A stretch of 64,000 nt of DNA from Nymphaea colorata. Taxonomy: Eukaryota > Streptophyta > Magnoliopsida > Nymphaeales > Nymphaeaceae. The notes under the pieces are model-generated. The model did no database searches. It worked only from the letters and a program-made list of their open reading frames with translations, and was not told where the DNA came from. How positions within the stretch are numbered: position 1 is the stretch's first letter; each line of letters starts with the position of its first letter. The DNA lies in assembly GCF_008831285.2 (NCBI RefSeq), contig NC_045149.1, positions 14,782,578 through 14,846,577 on the forward strand. Direction: 5' to 3'. A program made the position numbers and the translations under genes. Shown one piece after another: positions 36,071 through 48,200 of this stretch.

Positions 36071-36270
36071 ATGTTCAGGAGGTCATCAAATATGGATCGA
36101 AGTTTCATCCGTTTAGGTTCAACCTTGCCACGGAAGGTAGACATGGGTGCAAGTGCAGAGCAACGGCTAACTCCAAATGTTTCAACTGAACATCTACCGT
36201 CGATAGGAATGGAATTTAATAGTGATGATAAAGCGTATGAGTACTATAATACATACAAAAAGCTAGATGA
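36071..36270 (+). pseudogene. FAR1/FHY3-like (FRS) N-terminal fragment
   Basis: The open frame starting MFRRSSNMDR contains PSIGMEFNSDDKAYEYYNTY, which matches the start of the FAR1 DNA-binding domain of FAR1/FHY3/FRS proteins (P-GMEF-S-E-AY-FYN-YA). FRS proteins are Mutator-transposase-derived transcription factors. The homology stops after about 60 residues, before the cysteine and histidine zinc ligands, and the frame ends in unrelated sequence. No further FRS exon is visible. Probably a relic of an FRS gene or of a MULE transposon. Confidence 0.55.
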
Positions 36271-36329
36271 CTTCCATACACATACATATTTTGGAATATT
36301 CTTGATGTCAATTAATTAAGACTCAAAAC

Positions 36330-36865
36330 AAACACTTGGATAAGTTGAAACGCTTAATTATCTTCCACGTGCTTAATTATCAACCACGGCGCTTGAAAGT
36401 TTATGTTCATAAAAATCATTTCATTAACGAATATAAATGGATAACGAAGCGTACATAAATCTCAGGCAACACACACAAACTAAAAAACCACAAATAGCAT
36501 GGAAAAAGCTCGTTTAAATATCTAATTGCATATGCTCCAGCATACCTGGCATATATAGCGACGCAGGACCAGCAGTAAACAAATTACTACACACGCACGC
36601 ACACATGTATATAATGTATACACCGCACCAGAAGATCTGAAACAGTAAACTGAATAGGAGGACCTCCACACGATAAATTGATTGTCTAGATGTCATCCAT
36701 GTTCCAAGAGAATTTACCACCTCAAACTCAAAGTAGAAAATGAGAAAAGAGCGAAACGGAAAGCTAACAGAGATCAAGTATCCTCTGCAGAATATACTGG
36801 TACCAGTTATCGACCCACAAAAACTAAACGTTACCCTAATCACAAGGTAAGCTATTATTAACCAA
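36330..36865. other. 3' flank and probable 3' UTR of DnaJ gene 1
   Basis: Alignable by eye with the region after the stop codon of DnaJ gene 2 (44840-45230): CAGAAGATCTGAAACA, CTAGATG-CATC and TACTGGTACCAGTTATCG are shared. The start of the homology is near TTCATTAACGAAT at 36420. The transcript end was not located. Confidence 0.6.
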
Positions 36866-39800
36866 TCACTGTTGTGCACATTGGACCCGTGGAGCGGAGC
36901 CCTCATCATCTTCATCATATGCTTCTTGTTGCTGCTGCTGCTGCTTTCTTCTCATCTCCTCCTCAATGTTGACATCATGCAATGTGGTCTCTTCACACTC
37001 ATCTAACTCCATGTCTGTAAGCTGGTTGCCTGGCCTTGGCGGAAGAATCTTCTCCAGAGTCCGGCACTGGTCTGGTGACAGCATGTCTGGGAAGTCGACA
37101 TTAAAGTGGATGTACAACTTGCCTTTTATAAATGGCCTCTGATAGTGTGGCATTCCCTCATCATTGATGGCCTTGTATTGACCTACCGATTAAGAAAAAA
37201 ACAATAAAGGCATGCTCAGTATAATCAAATGAATAGTAGACTCGGTGTCCAAGTAAAAAAGAAACAAGAGAGCAATCAAACTGCATTCCAACCGCTGACA
37301 AATCCAAGAGTACATGCCTTCTCCGATAATAAATGAATCTTTACAGAAACCAAATTAAGTGCTGAAAAGAAAAATTATTTAATGATAACCATTTCACTTC
37401 TAAAAATAAATAAACCTTTATAATAAAATAAACTGCAATTTGTCTGGTGAATGAGAGTAGATTCTTAAATGCCTTGTTAATTTGTGGAACCAATCTGGAA
37501 ATGTATCGATACTTGGGCAAGAACCTGATCAACGTTTTAACCATTGCATTCTACCCCTGTTGTATGTTAATGCATTTCAAGTACAGTAAACCCTGAAGTT
37601 ATTTTCTGCTTTTACAGATAGATAATTAATCCCAGGCTATTTTTAATGCATATGAATCCGTGAGTAAATTCAGTAAAATATATTTAACCAAACATTGTCA
37701 ATCAACTGCCCTTTTCGACGATGAACGCCTTTCAGGAAGTAAACAGACCTATAGATGTATCACCAATAAATTGGACACAACAGTTAGCATTTCTTTTGAT
37801 ACTACTACGGTAGTATAAGACAGCTTCCCGTAAGAAAACATTTAAGGGGTTCCACATCAAAAAAAGCAGAGTGCCGAACTTGTTCCAGTGTGGAAGGCCA
37901 CAAACCCACTTTTACATGGAAGACATTTTCCTTTGCCCAGACCCCACTACTTTGGCTGGTCATTTCTGAGTAGGTGGAAGAAATGACCACTCGAACTCCA
38001 AAATTCCAAATAATAAGACTTTAAAGAAGAAAGCCATTATCTTTCCAACATAATCATACACGATACTTTTAACTGAAGCTAGGTGTCCAAACTTCATTTC
38101 AGATTTAAGATGTCATTTGTGTTTCCGTCAACCGGTCTAAGCATGCCAAGACTGGACAACCACAATTCTTACCAGGCTTGATGATCTCCCCTGGGTTTGA
38201 TTTAATAAGCAATTGCCTGCCATCAAGATGAGTGAGAGCAAACTGAAATCCACAAAGGGCTTCTGTCAAGCTGAGAGAGTGTTCCACAAAGAGATCATCA
38301 AACTTCCTCTTAAACTTTGAGTGATCCTTCAGTTGCAAGACAAACACAATGTCTCCAGTAACAGTGTCGGGCTGCAGAAGATAAATGATGTGTTAAAACC
38401 CCTACCAACAACAAAGAGAAAAACAGGTGAAAGCATGGTAATTTCTACAGCACCAACAAATTCTAGCCTATGAAAATCATCAACCAGCTTCACGTTCCAC
38501 ATATTAAGATTTGGTCAATCAGATTAACAAATTTTATGTCAAATTCTAAAATTACATGAGCACTGGCATCCTATGCTCCAGAGACATATTTAAAGTTTAA
38601 ACATGAAGTGTCTCATCTAAAGCATGCTGTCTCCCTGTTAATACATATCAGAATCTTCGGATTAAACACCAAATTGAGCATATGCCTTCTCTAACATTTA
38701 CGCTTTGAAAGACAAGCCTGTAAGGATTTACAACAACTATTCATATGTACCAAGTTTATTTGTTTGAACATGCTATTTTGATTTCACAATATCATGTAAA
38801 CAGAACCAAAAAAAGCATTAAGGTACAAAGGTTGAAGATCAACAGAAACAAGCAGGAAAATAAGCTCTTCAAACACCAAAGGGGAAAATTTTCATGGAAA
38901 TGGCACAAACAGGCTTACAGCTTCATCAGCTTCACCCTGGAATACAATTTTCTGACCATGTTGCATTCCTTTGTCAACATGCACCTCCAGCACCTTCTTC
39001 TCCTGAACGACTTTCTCTCCTTTGCATTGCCCGCATTTGTCTTTGTCACTTATAACTTCACCTGCAGAAACAACTCAAAAGGCGAAAACTTGATCACACA
39101 ATACGGAACTAAAAATTAGCAGCAGTAACTTAAACACATACCTGAGCCTCGGCATTCAGGACAAACATGCTGCATCTGTTGAATCATGCCTGGTCCAAGC
39201 TGTCTAATGGAGACCTTCATTCCAGAGCCCTGGCATCCAGAACATCTCCCTGATGCACCACTCTTTGAGCCTTTTCTGAAAAATTGACATTTATGTAAGT
39301 TGTAAGACAGAATGGCGAGCAAATCAGCCATAAGCAGAGAATAAGTATGGGGCAGGCATAAGATCTTGAAGCCATATATACTGTTGCAGCCGTGGTCTGA
39401 TAGAGCAGCTACAAGTGGTAAGCCATTTTCAAGCTGATGAATGATAAAAAGTAACAAGCAACATGACCACAAACTTAATAAAGCAGGCAATTTACTCAGG
39501 GAGATCTGTTTTATCTATGTGTATAACATAGATGTGGAGAGGAGCTATGGAGATAGAATTTGAAGAGTTTCATTAACAGAAAGCCAGATATACACTCCAT
39601 AGATATATGTACACTTTCATGTTTATCTTTCTCACACAATCATGCATATATAAATCTAAATCCAAGCTACAATAAACAGATGAGGTTTCAAGAGAGTCCA
39701 TGTCAGCTAGAATAGCTTCAGACACGAGAATAGTCATCAAATTAACTTAGCGGTGTGATTACTACATAAGTTGATCTGGAGAATCCATGAAAGCAGAACA

Positions 39801-41175
39801 AAAACAGAATAAAGAAAAGCATACCATACATATTTATTACAGCAATTTTCAGTGAGAAGAAAATCACAAACATTACAGATAAGGCCACAAGTGCATTGAG
39901 TGTAATTATTTCTGGATTCCTGGCAGCCAAGTTAACATGAGCTTTTGGACCCTAAGCAGCACATCCCTTCTAGACACTTGGATGCTCAGGGAGCGTCCAA
40001 TGACAGCAATAAACAGGGATTCTAAAATTCATGAACAAACAGCCATGCCATCAGGTTCTACACTTCCAGCATTGCCTTTGCCACGGTTTCTAGCGCACCA
40101 CCAACCAGGCAGAAAAAAATACATAAACACTGAATTTCTTATTTTAAACACATAAAAAAACTAACAGAAGTTCCACACTAGCACAACATCCTGTTGTTGC
40201 ATCATCATCAACCTGAAACATCAAGCGAATCGCGTAACTTGAATAGAACACATGGACAAAAAAAAAGCATCACATGTCCTGTACATGCAAAGCAGCGACT
40301 GATACTGGTATATTCAGGTTGGAGACCCCCAATACTAACCAACTAAATACCACCAAAACTCAATGATTTCCATGCTCTCAAACAAACTATCAATGCAAAA
40401 TGTGACAACAGAGTGCACACAACAGAAGCCTAAAAAGACCTACCCTTTACATTTTGGACATAAAACGTTCCTTGACAAGGACAGCTTCTTAGAAGTTCCA
40501 TTATACAAGTCTTCAAGAGAGACCTTCAAAGTGTGGACAACATCTTCACCACGTTTTTGCCTCCTTCCTCTTGAACTGCCACCTGTTCAATGCAATGTAA
40601 GTTGCAGAGAGACCTATTTCTCTAACGATAAGGAAGAAAAAAAAGCAGAAATATAACATAATCTCCAAGAGAGATCCTGACATAAAATTACTTACCACCA
40701 AAACCCCCACCAAAGAATGACTCAAAGATATCAAAGGGGCTATGGGAAGGGCCACCTCCTCCCATCCCTTCTTTGAGTGCATCTTCACCATACTGATCAT
40801 AGATTTCCCTCTTCTCAGGATCACTGAGGACTTCATATGCCTGAGCCAACTCCTTGAACTGAACAGAAAAGCAAACGTAAAAAAATTAAAGAGAATAGCT
40901 ACTTAACATTCATTAAAGGGAACTGAAGACGCTCAGAGATTCTCATTTATGCACTCATGTCATCCAAAGAGGCAAAACAAATGAGATTTTTCTCCACAAT
41001 GCATAATCTGGGTAAATTCATTCACCTTCTCCGGGTCTCCGCCTTTATCAGGATGATTCTTTATAGCAGCCTTTCTGTAGGCCTTCTTAAGCTCATCCTG
41101 GCTTGCACTTTTTGGAACCCCAAGAACCTCATAGTATCTGGTGTTATCGCTCTTCTTCGGTGCACGTCCGAACAT
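36866..41175 (-). CDS. Type I DnaJ/Hsp40 co-chaperone, gene 1 (414 aa, 7 coding exons, intact)
   Basis: Exons (minus): 41175-41026, 40858-40696, 40582-40444, 39275-39142, 39061-38919, 38371-38173 and 37182-36866. They total 1245 nt and all junctions are GT-AG with the frame carried through. The J-domain (about 1-76) has HPD at 41-43. A Gly/Phe-rich linker ([17 protein letters not shown]) follows. Four CxxCxGx-type zinc motifs have cysteines 146/149, 162/165, 189/192 and 205/208. The C-terminal substrate-binding domain ([19 protein letters not shown]), a six-Gln tract, an acidic stretch and CAQQ at the very end complete it. This is the DnaJ A-type layout and length of plant ATJ2/ATJ3/ANJ1 proteins, which stimulate Hsp70 ATPase and deliver unfolded clients. 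CAQQ is a farnesylation box, so a pool is probably membrane-attached. The start Met has the family's MFGR opening. A close paralogue is 8.4 kb upstream. Confidence 0.96.
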
Positions 41176-41243
41176 GGTGGGAGATTGTCAGAGAAAAAGC
41201 TCAACAGCACAATCCGCCTTAAGGAATTCCTGCAGCACCTGAA

Positions 41244-41286
<43 letters not shown>

Positions 41287-42240
41287 TAGGTAGATGAATA
41301 AACACTGAACTATTAAGAAGTGAAAAAAAAACTACAAAACGAAAAATCTCTCGAATAAAATAAAAGCCAAAACGTGTCAACGGAGTTAATTGCTGTACCC
41401 CACTGCCCAACTAAAATATAGACGGCAACCAACATAAGGAAAACTTCACTCGGAAACACTGTCCCCTCACCAGACACCTAAAAATAGACAAAGCCCAAGA
41501 AAATCAGCATTTAGAAAATTTTTCTACCCATGTCCCAAAAAAAAATAAAAATCAAAGTAAACCACAGTTAGAAACAGAGAATAAGGATAACATGAAACTA
41601 TGACAAGAAACGTCCAAAGTTCCTCTACAAGCCAGCCACCATAGAATGTTGGCAGCAGCGAGCGAACAAGAAGAATCCCGTTTTAGAATAGAGAACCCCC
41701 AAAAGGGAACAAAATTACAAGATGTAAGAATTCTTAAAAATGGAGGACAACCCACTAAGAGCAGCGACTCCACCATGACCAGCGACTACACCATGAGCAG
41801 ATCCATATAACATGAAACAGGTTCCTCCGCCCCGATCGCGTCAACAGTTAAGGGTTTGGCGCCACAATAAACAGCCCTTTCCTACCAAATTAAGACACAA
41901 GGCGAAGAAACTGAATAAAACCCCTAATGACCGTCTACCTCAACCAAAGCCTCTACCCTCGGAATAAGACCGTAAGTCCATTAATACCAAAAACGTAAAA
42001 CAAGACGACGAAAAAAAAAACAGGCAAAATCCCTATTCAGATCAGTCATGCACAAAACCTTCTTCTTCGCAAGTGTTGATCGATTCATACATAGATCCTA
42101 TCAAGAAGGACGAATCAGAAGACAAAAAGGCATCTGATAAATGTTACCTCTCGATCAGGGACTGAAGCTCCTCCTCTTCTTCCTCTTCTCGTTTCCGATC
42201 GCCTCACGAGAGAGAAAGAGAAAGAGAGAGAGAGGGTTTG
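41176..42240 (-). other. 5' UTR of DnaJ gene 1 with a 909-bp leader intron
   Basis: Minus strand: a leader exon ends GATCGAGAG at 42148 before GTAACATT. The acceptor TTTTTTTCAG lies before GTGCTGCAGGAATTCC at 41238, and the second leader exon runs 41238-41176 into the ATG. Gene 2 has the same leader exon, donor and acceptor words, which supports a real 5' UTR intron (41239-42147). The intron carries a (TA)n tract at 41250-41285. Confidence 0.8.
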
Positions 42241-42258
42241 CTCGGTGGGGCGTACGAA

Positions 42259-42268
42259 CCTTTTATAC
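42259..42268 (-). promoter_or_regulatory. TATA box of DnaJ gene 1
   Basis: TATAAAAGG on the minus strand. It lies about 30 bp before the CT-rich leader (CTCTCTCTCTCTTTCTC), a usual plant arrangement; gene 2 has GGATAAAAGG at the matching place. Confidence 0.7.
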
Positions 42269-42280
42269 TAGCAGCATGGT

Positions 42281-43514
42281 TTGGCGAAGTATTGATTGCT
42301 GAAATTTCATAAAATGGCCGAAGACTTTTGAAAATTCATTAAAACGATTACAACCTTAATTTATTCACTTAACTGCCAGACTTCTTGTAATATCGGGAGG
42401 AAATAAAACGTTCCGGTAAGTGCCCGTATAGGAACACAACTGCTTGACTAGCAGTTTCAGCATATCAGCGGAAGATTTCATTGATAACAAGGGCCTCTTA
42501 CATGGATATTAGGTTTATAAAATGTAATTTTTATTTTGGCATAATAGACAGGGACTCAGTAACGGAGCGAAGATTTTTCATTTGGGGGTAAAGTGACACA
42601 ATTTTGGTGTCTATAAATTTAGAGTTATAACAATGTGAAGTTAACACATTCTAATAAAATTTTTGATGGGCAGTGGCCCACCCCAGCCAACAAGTAGCTT
42701 CGCTATGGACGGGGGGATGCTGGTAAGTGGTCAACTTCTGTTTCGAATTTTGAATTGTTGTGGCATCAATTCCTTATATTATAAAAATGAGCACTAAACA
42801 CTGATATTAAGTTAAAACATAATAAGACATGACATCACTCCCAAGCACTAAAAGCAAAGGGATGACAGAAATGGTATAGGCTTCAGCTCTTAGCTGAGCA
42901 ATACGACGCAATACTCCTCTTATGGAAAATAAATCTATCTGCCTTGAAAAGTTAAAGCCGAATTTGATGATACTGGTAGCTCGACAGGAATAAAGTTGAG
43001 AAAATTAGAGTTCCACAATCCTAATCATGGAGAGAACCACCATGAAAGAGAACTGCAGGTAATCCTCTTGTTAAGATCCAAGTGGCCTAATCGTCTAATC
43101 GATCATGATTCATCTTCTACCTATAGGTTTGTGTTTGTGACATTTAAAAGAACTGTAACTACTATAAATGTAAAACAGGAAGATTCCAGAGCATTTGAAT
43201 TATTTAGTACATTTATTATGCAACTTAAAATTGAATCATATGGTTTTGGGGCATGTTTCTCTTTGGCTGCGAATGCTCATTGTCTGCCTTGGCATGGAAT
43301 AGAAAATTGGACTACAATGAGGAAATGAAACTGTGAACAGATATGCAGACAAAAAACTCTTTCACGTTCCACATTTAATGATTTAATCAGTTATCTTCTC
43401 ATTATCCTTTTCGTGAATTAGCATTAGCTGTTACTCCAGTATCGCTTTTGAGGTTCCTTGTGATTTGTGTAGTACCGGCTTTCATTTTTTCAATTTTTGA
43501 TCTCTTAACTCTCT
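42281..43514. other. Intergenic DNA between the two DnaJ units
   Basis: Contains the small hAT-like element at 42556-42709. 42710-43514 has an open frame (42996-43328) without recognisable features. No gene supported. Confidence 0.5.
42556..42709. mobile_element. Short hAT-like MITE
   Basis: The left end CAGTAACGGAGCGAAG and the reverse complement of the right end CCATAGCGAAGCTAC form imperfect inverted repeats. Inside, GGGCAGTGGCCCACCCCAG resembles the terminus of the 62-474 element (GGGCAGTTGCCCACACCAG). About 154 bp, non-coding; target duplication not clear. Confidence 0.5.
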
Positions 43515-43610
43515 TGATGAACATTCACATTAATAATATTTCCTGCCTTTTGATGAACATTCACATTAATAATATTTCCTGCATTCACATTAATAATATT
43601 TCCTGCCTTC
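43515..43610. repeat. Minisatellite, 36-bp period, about 2.7 copies
   Basis: TGATGAACATTCACATTAAT occurs at 43515 and 43551. A third, shorter copy starts at 43583 (ATTCACATTAATAATATTTC). Confidence 0.9.
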
Positions 43611-43677
43611 TGTACTTGATTATCAGGCCAAATTTCTTGTCTTTAGATGATAATCAGAATGGGAGCTCTTTTCTAGT

Positions 43678-43834
43678 GACTATTGCTTATTTTCGGGTAA
43701 GTGAGAGGTATTAATCCCACCGCCCAAAAAAGCCCCCCATTCTCCCTGCCTTCGGGGTCTTAAGCTGCGTCGGTGTCAGCGATAACAACGGTGCACCCTT
43801 CAGCTTGGATGCCGCGCCCGACTATTGCTTATTT
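43678..43834 (-). mobile_element. 5'-truncated SINE with perfect 15-bp target-site duplication
   Basis: GACTATTGCTTATTT at 43678-43692 is repeated exactly at 43820-43834. The 127 bp between them match the 3' part of the SINE at 1733-1945 (CCCCCCATTC-CCCTGCCTTC, GGTCTT, GTGTCA-CGATAACAACG, GATG-CGCG). The tRNA-like head is missing, as in insertions cut short during target-primed reverse transcription. Confidence 0.75.
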
Positions 43835-44679
43835 CATTCACCCAAGATTATTAAAAGATTATTTCCCTATGAATGAAACATATTAAACTCCAAAGGCCCG
43901 ATTAGTGACACTTAAATCAAGTTTGAAATTTAGTTTAGAGAAGAAGCAAGTCTTTTGGGAATGTTTTTAATGCTAAAATGAGTTTGTTTGCATGACCTGA
44001 GAAAGAAGTCGAACATGAGAAAGCATGTTCCCATGTTTTATCAAAGGCGTATTTTTATAATTTTATAGAAAGAAATTTTTTCAGGTTTCACTTTTGCCCG
44101 CCCTTACAGGGAAAGGTCTTCCATCTAACTAAAAGAGGTATTTTGATCATTTTGAGTACATAAAACATAATCCCTTATTAGGGTTCAAGACATATAACCG
44201 GTTCCTGTTTAGCATGTGTATACTAGAAACACAAAAAATAAAACAGAACGAACATCACAACTAAATTACCAAAACATTAGGTTCTTTTCTGCACATATGC
44301 CAAAGTAAGTGTGGCTTTCAGGGCACCGAGTAAAAGCGAAGGAAGCATGATTCCTTAAACAAATCTGAGCCGTTGGAATTGTTTTGGATCAGACGGATGG
44401 CGGGGCGCCCATAGAAATTTCGTTGGCCCAAAATCGGACGCCTGGCTCTGGGGTACGTAACACCTAATTACCAAGACACCCCCTATGCCAACGGAAAAAT
44501 AACGGAAGCACCACAATGTCCAACGGCGAAGTAGACGCGCGCGTTGGGAAGAGATCGTCTGTCAACATCGTCAAAATAATTTCGATGCAGTTAAGACTTT
44601 TAGAAATCAAAATTCTGATTTATTTTTTCATATTTTTGATAATTTATAACAAAAAAAACACTCATGGGTTGGCATTCGA
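43835..44679. other. Outer flank of unit 1 and junction with unit 2
   Basis: 43880-44580 matches the sequence upstream of DnaJ gene 2. The head-to-tail junction of the duplication lies at about 44600-44680, where similarity switches from the upstream flank to the downstream flank. No gene is seen. Confidence 0.6.
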
Positions 44680-45230
44680 CGTCTGCATCTTATGCATCTT
44701 ATCATAGTGACCTTCGGCAGCCACCAGAGAGCAGCATGTTCTACCTGGTAGTCCACAGTCCACGGGGAAGAATAGTTAAGCGGCGGATATTAATGGGTAT
44801 TAACATGCCCAAAACTGCAAGGAAATATAAATAAAGCCTTCAAGCAATACACACAAACTAACAAGCACAAACAGCATGGGAAAGAATGCTTAAAATTATT
44901 GAATTGTCCATGCCTCTTAGATGGCTGGATTTGTAGCACCGCAGGATCCGAAGTAGGGACGAACTATATATATATATATGTATATATGCATCAGAAGATC
45001 TGAAACACCGAAATGAAAAGGAAGACCCCAGTGATGCTTTAGAGGGATGAAATTGACTTCTAGATGCCATCAATATTACCCAACTTCAAACACTAGGTGG
45101 AAAGGGAGAAAAGAGAAGCTCAAAAAGAAAAGCGAACAGAGATCAACTACCTCTGCCGAATACGCTGGTACCAGTTATCGGCCCACAAAACCTAAACGTG
45201 ACGCTGACCACAAGATAAGCTATCAACCAA

Positions 45231-48200
45231 TCACTGCTGTGCACATTGGACACGTGGACCAGATGCCTCATCATCTTCATCATACGCTTCTTGTTGCTGC
45301 TGCTGCTGCTTTCTTCTCATCTCCTCCTCAATGTTGACATCATGCAATGTGGTCTCTTCACACTCATCTAACTCCATGTCTGTCAGCTGGTTGCCTGGCC
45401 TTGGTGGAAGAATCTTCTCTAGATTCCGGCACTGGTCAGGAGAAAGTGTCTCCGGGAAGTCGACATTAAAGTGGATGTACAACTTGCCCCTCATGAATGG
45501 CCTCTGATGGTGGGGCATCCCCTCATCATTGATGGCTTTATATTGACCTGCAAACGATGGAAAGGGAGTAAATGCATGTTGAGACTTGAGCGTACAAACC
45601 AAATAAACCATAGTAAGCCAAGCGAATAAAAATAATAATAATAATAAACTGCATAGCAAAACAAGTGTTCAAGGAAAACCACGTGCACAAATGCTTTTGC
45701 AATAATAGATGGATCTTTGTTGAAACTTGAAACCAAATCAAGTGCTGAAAAGAAGAATTATTCCATGAATATGAATACACATTCAGAAACAAATGAATAT
45801 TTATCATAAAATAAACAGCAGCTCGTTTGGTCAACGGGAGTAAATTCCTAAATGCCATGTGAATTTGTTGAACCTGACCACCTGGCAAACATAGACCTGA
45901 TCTCAACTATGGCATTTTATAGCCTGTGTTGCATTTCAAATAGCTATTTAATCTATGAAGTTATTTTTCTGCTCTACCGATAGATAATTAATCCTATGCT
46001 CTTTTTTACTGCACATGAAGCTTTGAGTAGATTCAATAAATTATATTTCATATGCATCGTCATAAGTGTACATATTTTCTTCATAAGTGACCTTCAGCTG
46101 CTCCTTCACCCTTCAACTACCTACTAATTTCCAAAATCAAATCATGAACTTCATTCTTGAGGACATCAATTTCAGTCCCGAAAGTACAAATGAACATCCC
46201 AAACAGTTACTGTTTCATTTACGACTAGTTATATAAGACAGCCAAACAAACATTTGTCTTATGCCCCACAACCAGCTAGAGTCTCGTAAAAGAGCAAGTG
46301 CCAGTGAAAAAAGCTAAATTATTTAATTTGTTAAGGGAAACTATCAAAAACACCAGTGCCGAATTTGTGCCACTTTGTCATTTCTCTTTGACCAGATCCC
46401 ACTTCTTTTTGCCAGTCATTTTTGAGCAGGCGGAAGAAATGACCACTTAAAGTTTCCAATATCCCATACTCCAAATAATTAGACTTCAAAGAAGAAAGTA
46501 ACTGTCACTTAAAGTCTCCAATGTCCCATACTCCAAATAATTAGACCTCAAAGAAGAAAGTAACTATCTTTCCAACACAATCACATAACACGATAACCTT
46601 AAGTAGGGTTAGGTGTTCAAACTTCATTTCAGCTTTAAGATGTCAACCATGTTCCGGTCAACTGGTCTAAGCATAACAAGACTGAACAAGCACAATGCTT
46701 ACCAGGTTTGACAATCTCTCCTGGGTTTGATTTAATAAGCAATTGCCTCCCATCAAGATGAGTGAGAGCAAACTGAAATCCACAAAGGGCCTCTGTCAAG
46801 CTGAGAGAGTGTTCCACATACAGATCATCATGCTTCCTTTTAAACTTAGAGTGATCCTTCAGTTGCAAGACAAATACGATGTCTCCAGTGATGGTGTCAG
46901 GCTGCAGAGGTAAAGGACGTGTTAAAACCACTACCAACAGAACAGAAGAACGGTGAAATCATAGAAATCCTACAATACTATTTTTTAACCCACACCAGCA
47001 AGTAGTTCACATTTCAGTACCGAGATCTCAACCAAGTTTGGTTGATGAGCCATTTTTAAGTAAAGATGCAATTTCAAAGAGAGAATACCACAAAATGCAA
47101 TAATAACAACCCACTCACAAAATCATAGACAGGAATACCAGTAACAACTGAAAACACAGTGATTTTATTTAGAGACAAAAAGTTGCTATAAATAAAGGCA
47201 TCCTGCAGCACCACAAAATTCTAGCCTCTAACTTACATCCATTAGCTGCCTGTTTCATGTATTAAGAATTTGAATCAATTAATTTATCAAAATTTTACAT
47301 CAAATTCTACAATTATATGAGCCCCACATTCTTCACTACAGAGACATTTTTAAACATGAGGTGCCTGATCAAAAGCATGTGGTATCGTTATTAAGCCATA
47401 TTCAGAATCTTCAGATTAAGCACCAATCATGCATATAACTTCCTAAAACATATATACAGTTATACTTTGAAAGTTATGTGTGTTAAAAATACATGCAACC
47501 TTATGTATCCATACATGCATTCACGAACACAGGAAAAGAGCCAAAAGCATTAAAGTACAATGGGTGAAGATCAATACAAAAAGCAAACAGGATAACCAGT
47601 TCTAACACGAGGGAAAAAAGTTCACATGAAATAGCATAAAAAATGAACTCTGCTTACAGCTTCATCGGCATCACCCTGGAATACAATTTTCTGACCATGT
47701 TGCATTCCTTTATCAACATGCACCTCCAAAACCTTCTTCTCCTGAACAACTTTCTCTCCTTTGCATTGCCCACACCTGTCTTTCTCACTTATAACTTCTC
47801 CTACAGGAACAACTCAAATAGTTAAAACATGATCATTGCACAAAACAAAAACTAAAATTAGCAGCAGGAAGTTGAACACATACCTGAGCCTCTGCACTCA
47901 GGACACATATGCTGCATCTGTTGAATCATGCCTGGTCCCAGCTGTCTAATGGAGACCTTCATCCCAGAGCCCTGGCACCCAGAACATCTCCCTGATGCAC
48001 CACTCTTTGAGCCCTTTCTGAAAGATTGACATTATATAAGTGGTAAGACATTTTGTGCAGTGAATGACAAACAAATTAACCATAAGTAGATAAGGAATGG
48101 GCCCGAGGCATACGAATTTGTAGCCATATATATTCTGTTGCAGAATTTTTCTGATAGAGTAGCTAATAGTGGTAAACCATTACAAACTATGCAATGACAT

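Larger units (their letters stand above)
36330..44600. repeat. Tandem segmental duplication, unit 1 (about 8.3 kb)
   Basis: Unit 1 carries DnaJ gene 1 and matches unit 2 (44680-51940) in gene, introns and both flanks. On the far side the pairs are 43880-43980 with 51370-51480 (AAACTCCAAAGGCCC, ATCAAGTT) and 44310-44580 with 51590-51900 (AGCCGTTGGAAT-GTTTT, GAC-GATGGC-CGGCGC, TAATTACCAA-AC-CCC, AAATAACGGA). Unit 1 is about 1 kb longer, partly because of an hAT-like element, a SINE and a minisatellite at 42.5-43.8 kb. Confidence 0.8.

Noticed and set aside
36148-37153. DnaJ Gln tract as a trinucleotide-repeat expansion
   Set aside because: Only six Gln codons, the same number in both paralogues (near 36935-36950 and 45295-45310), so it is a stable part of the protein.
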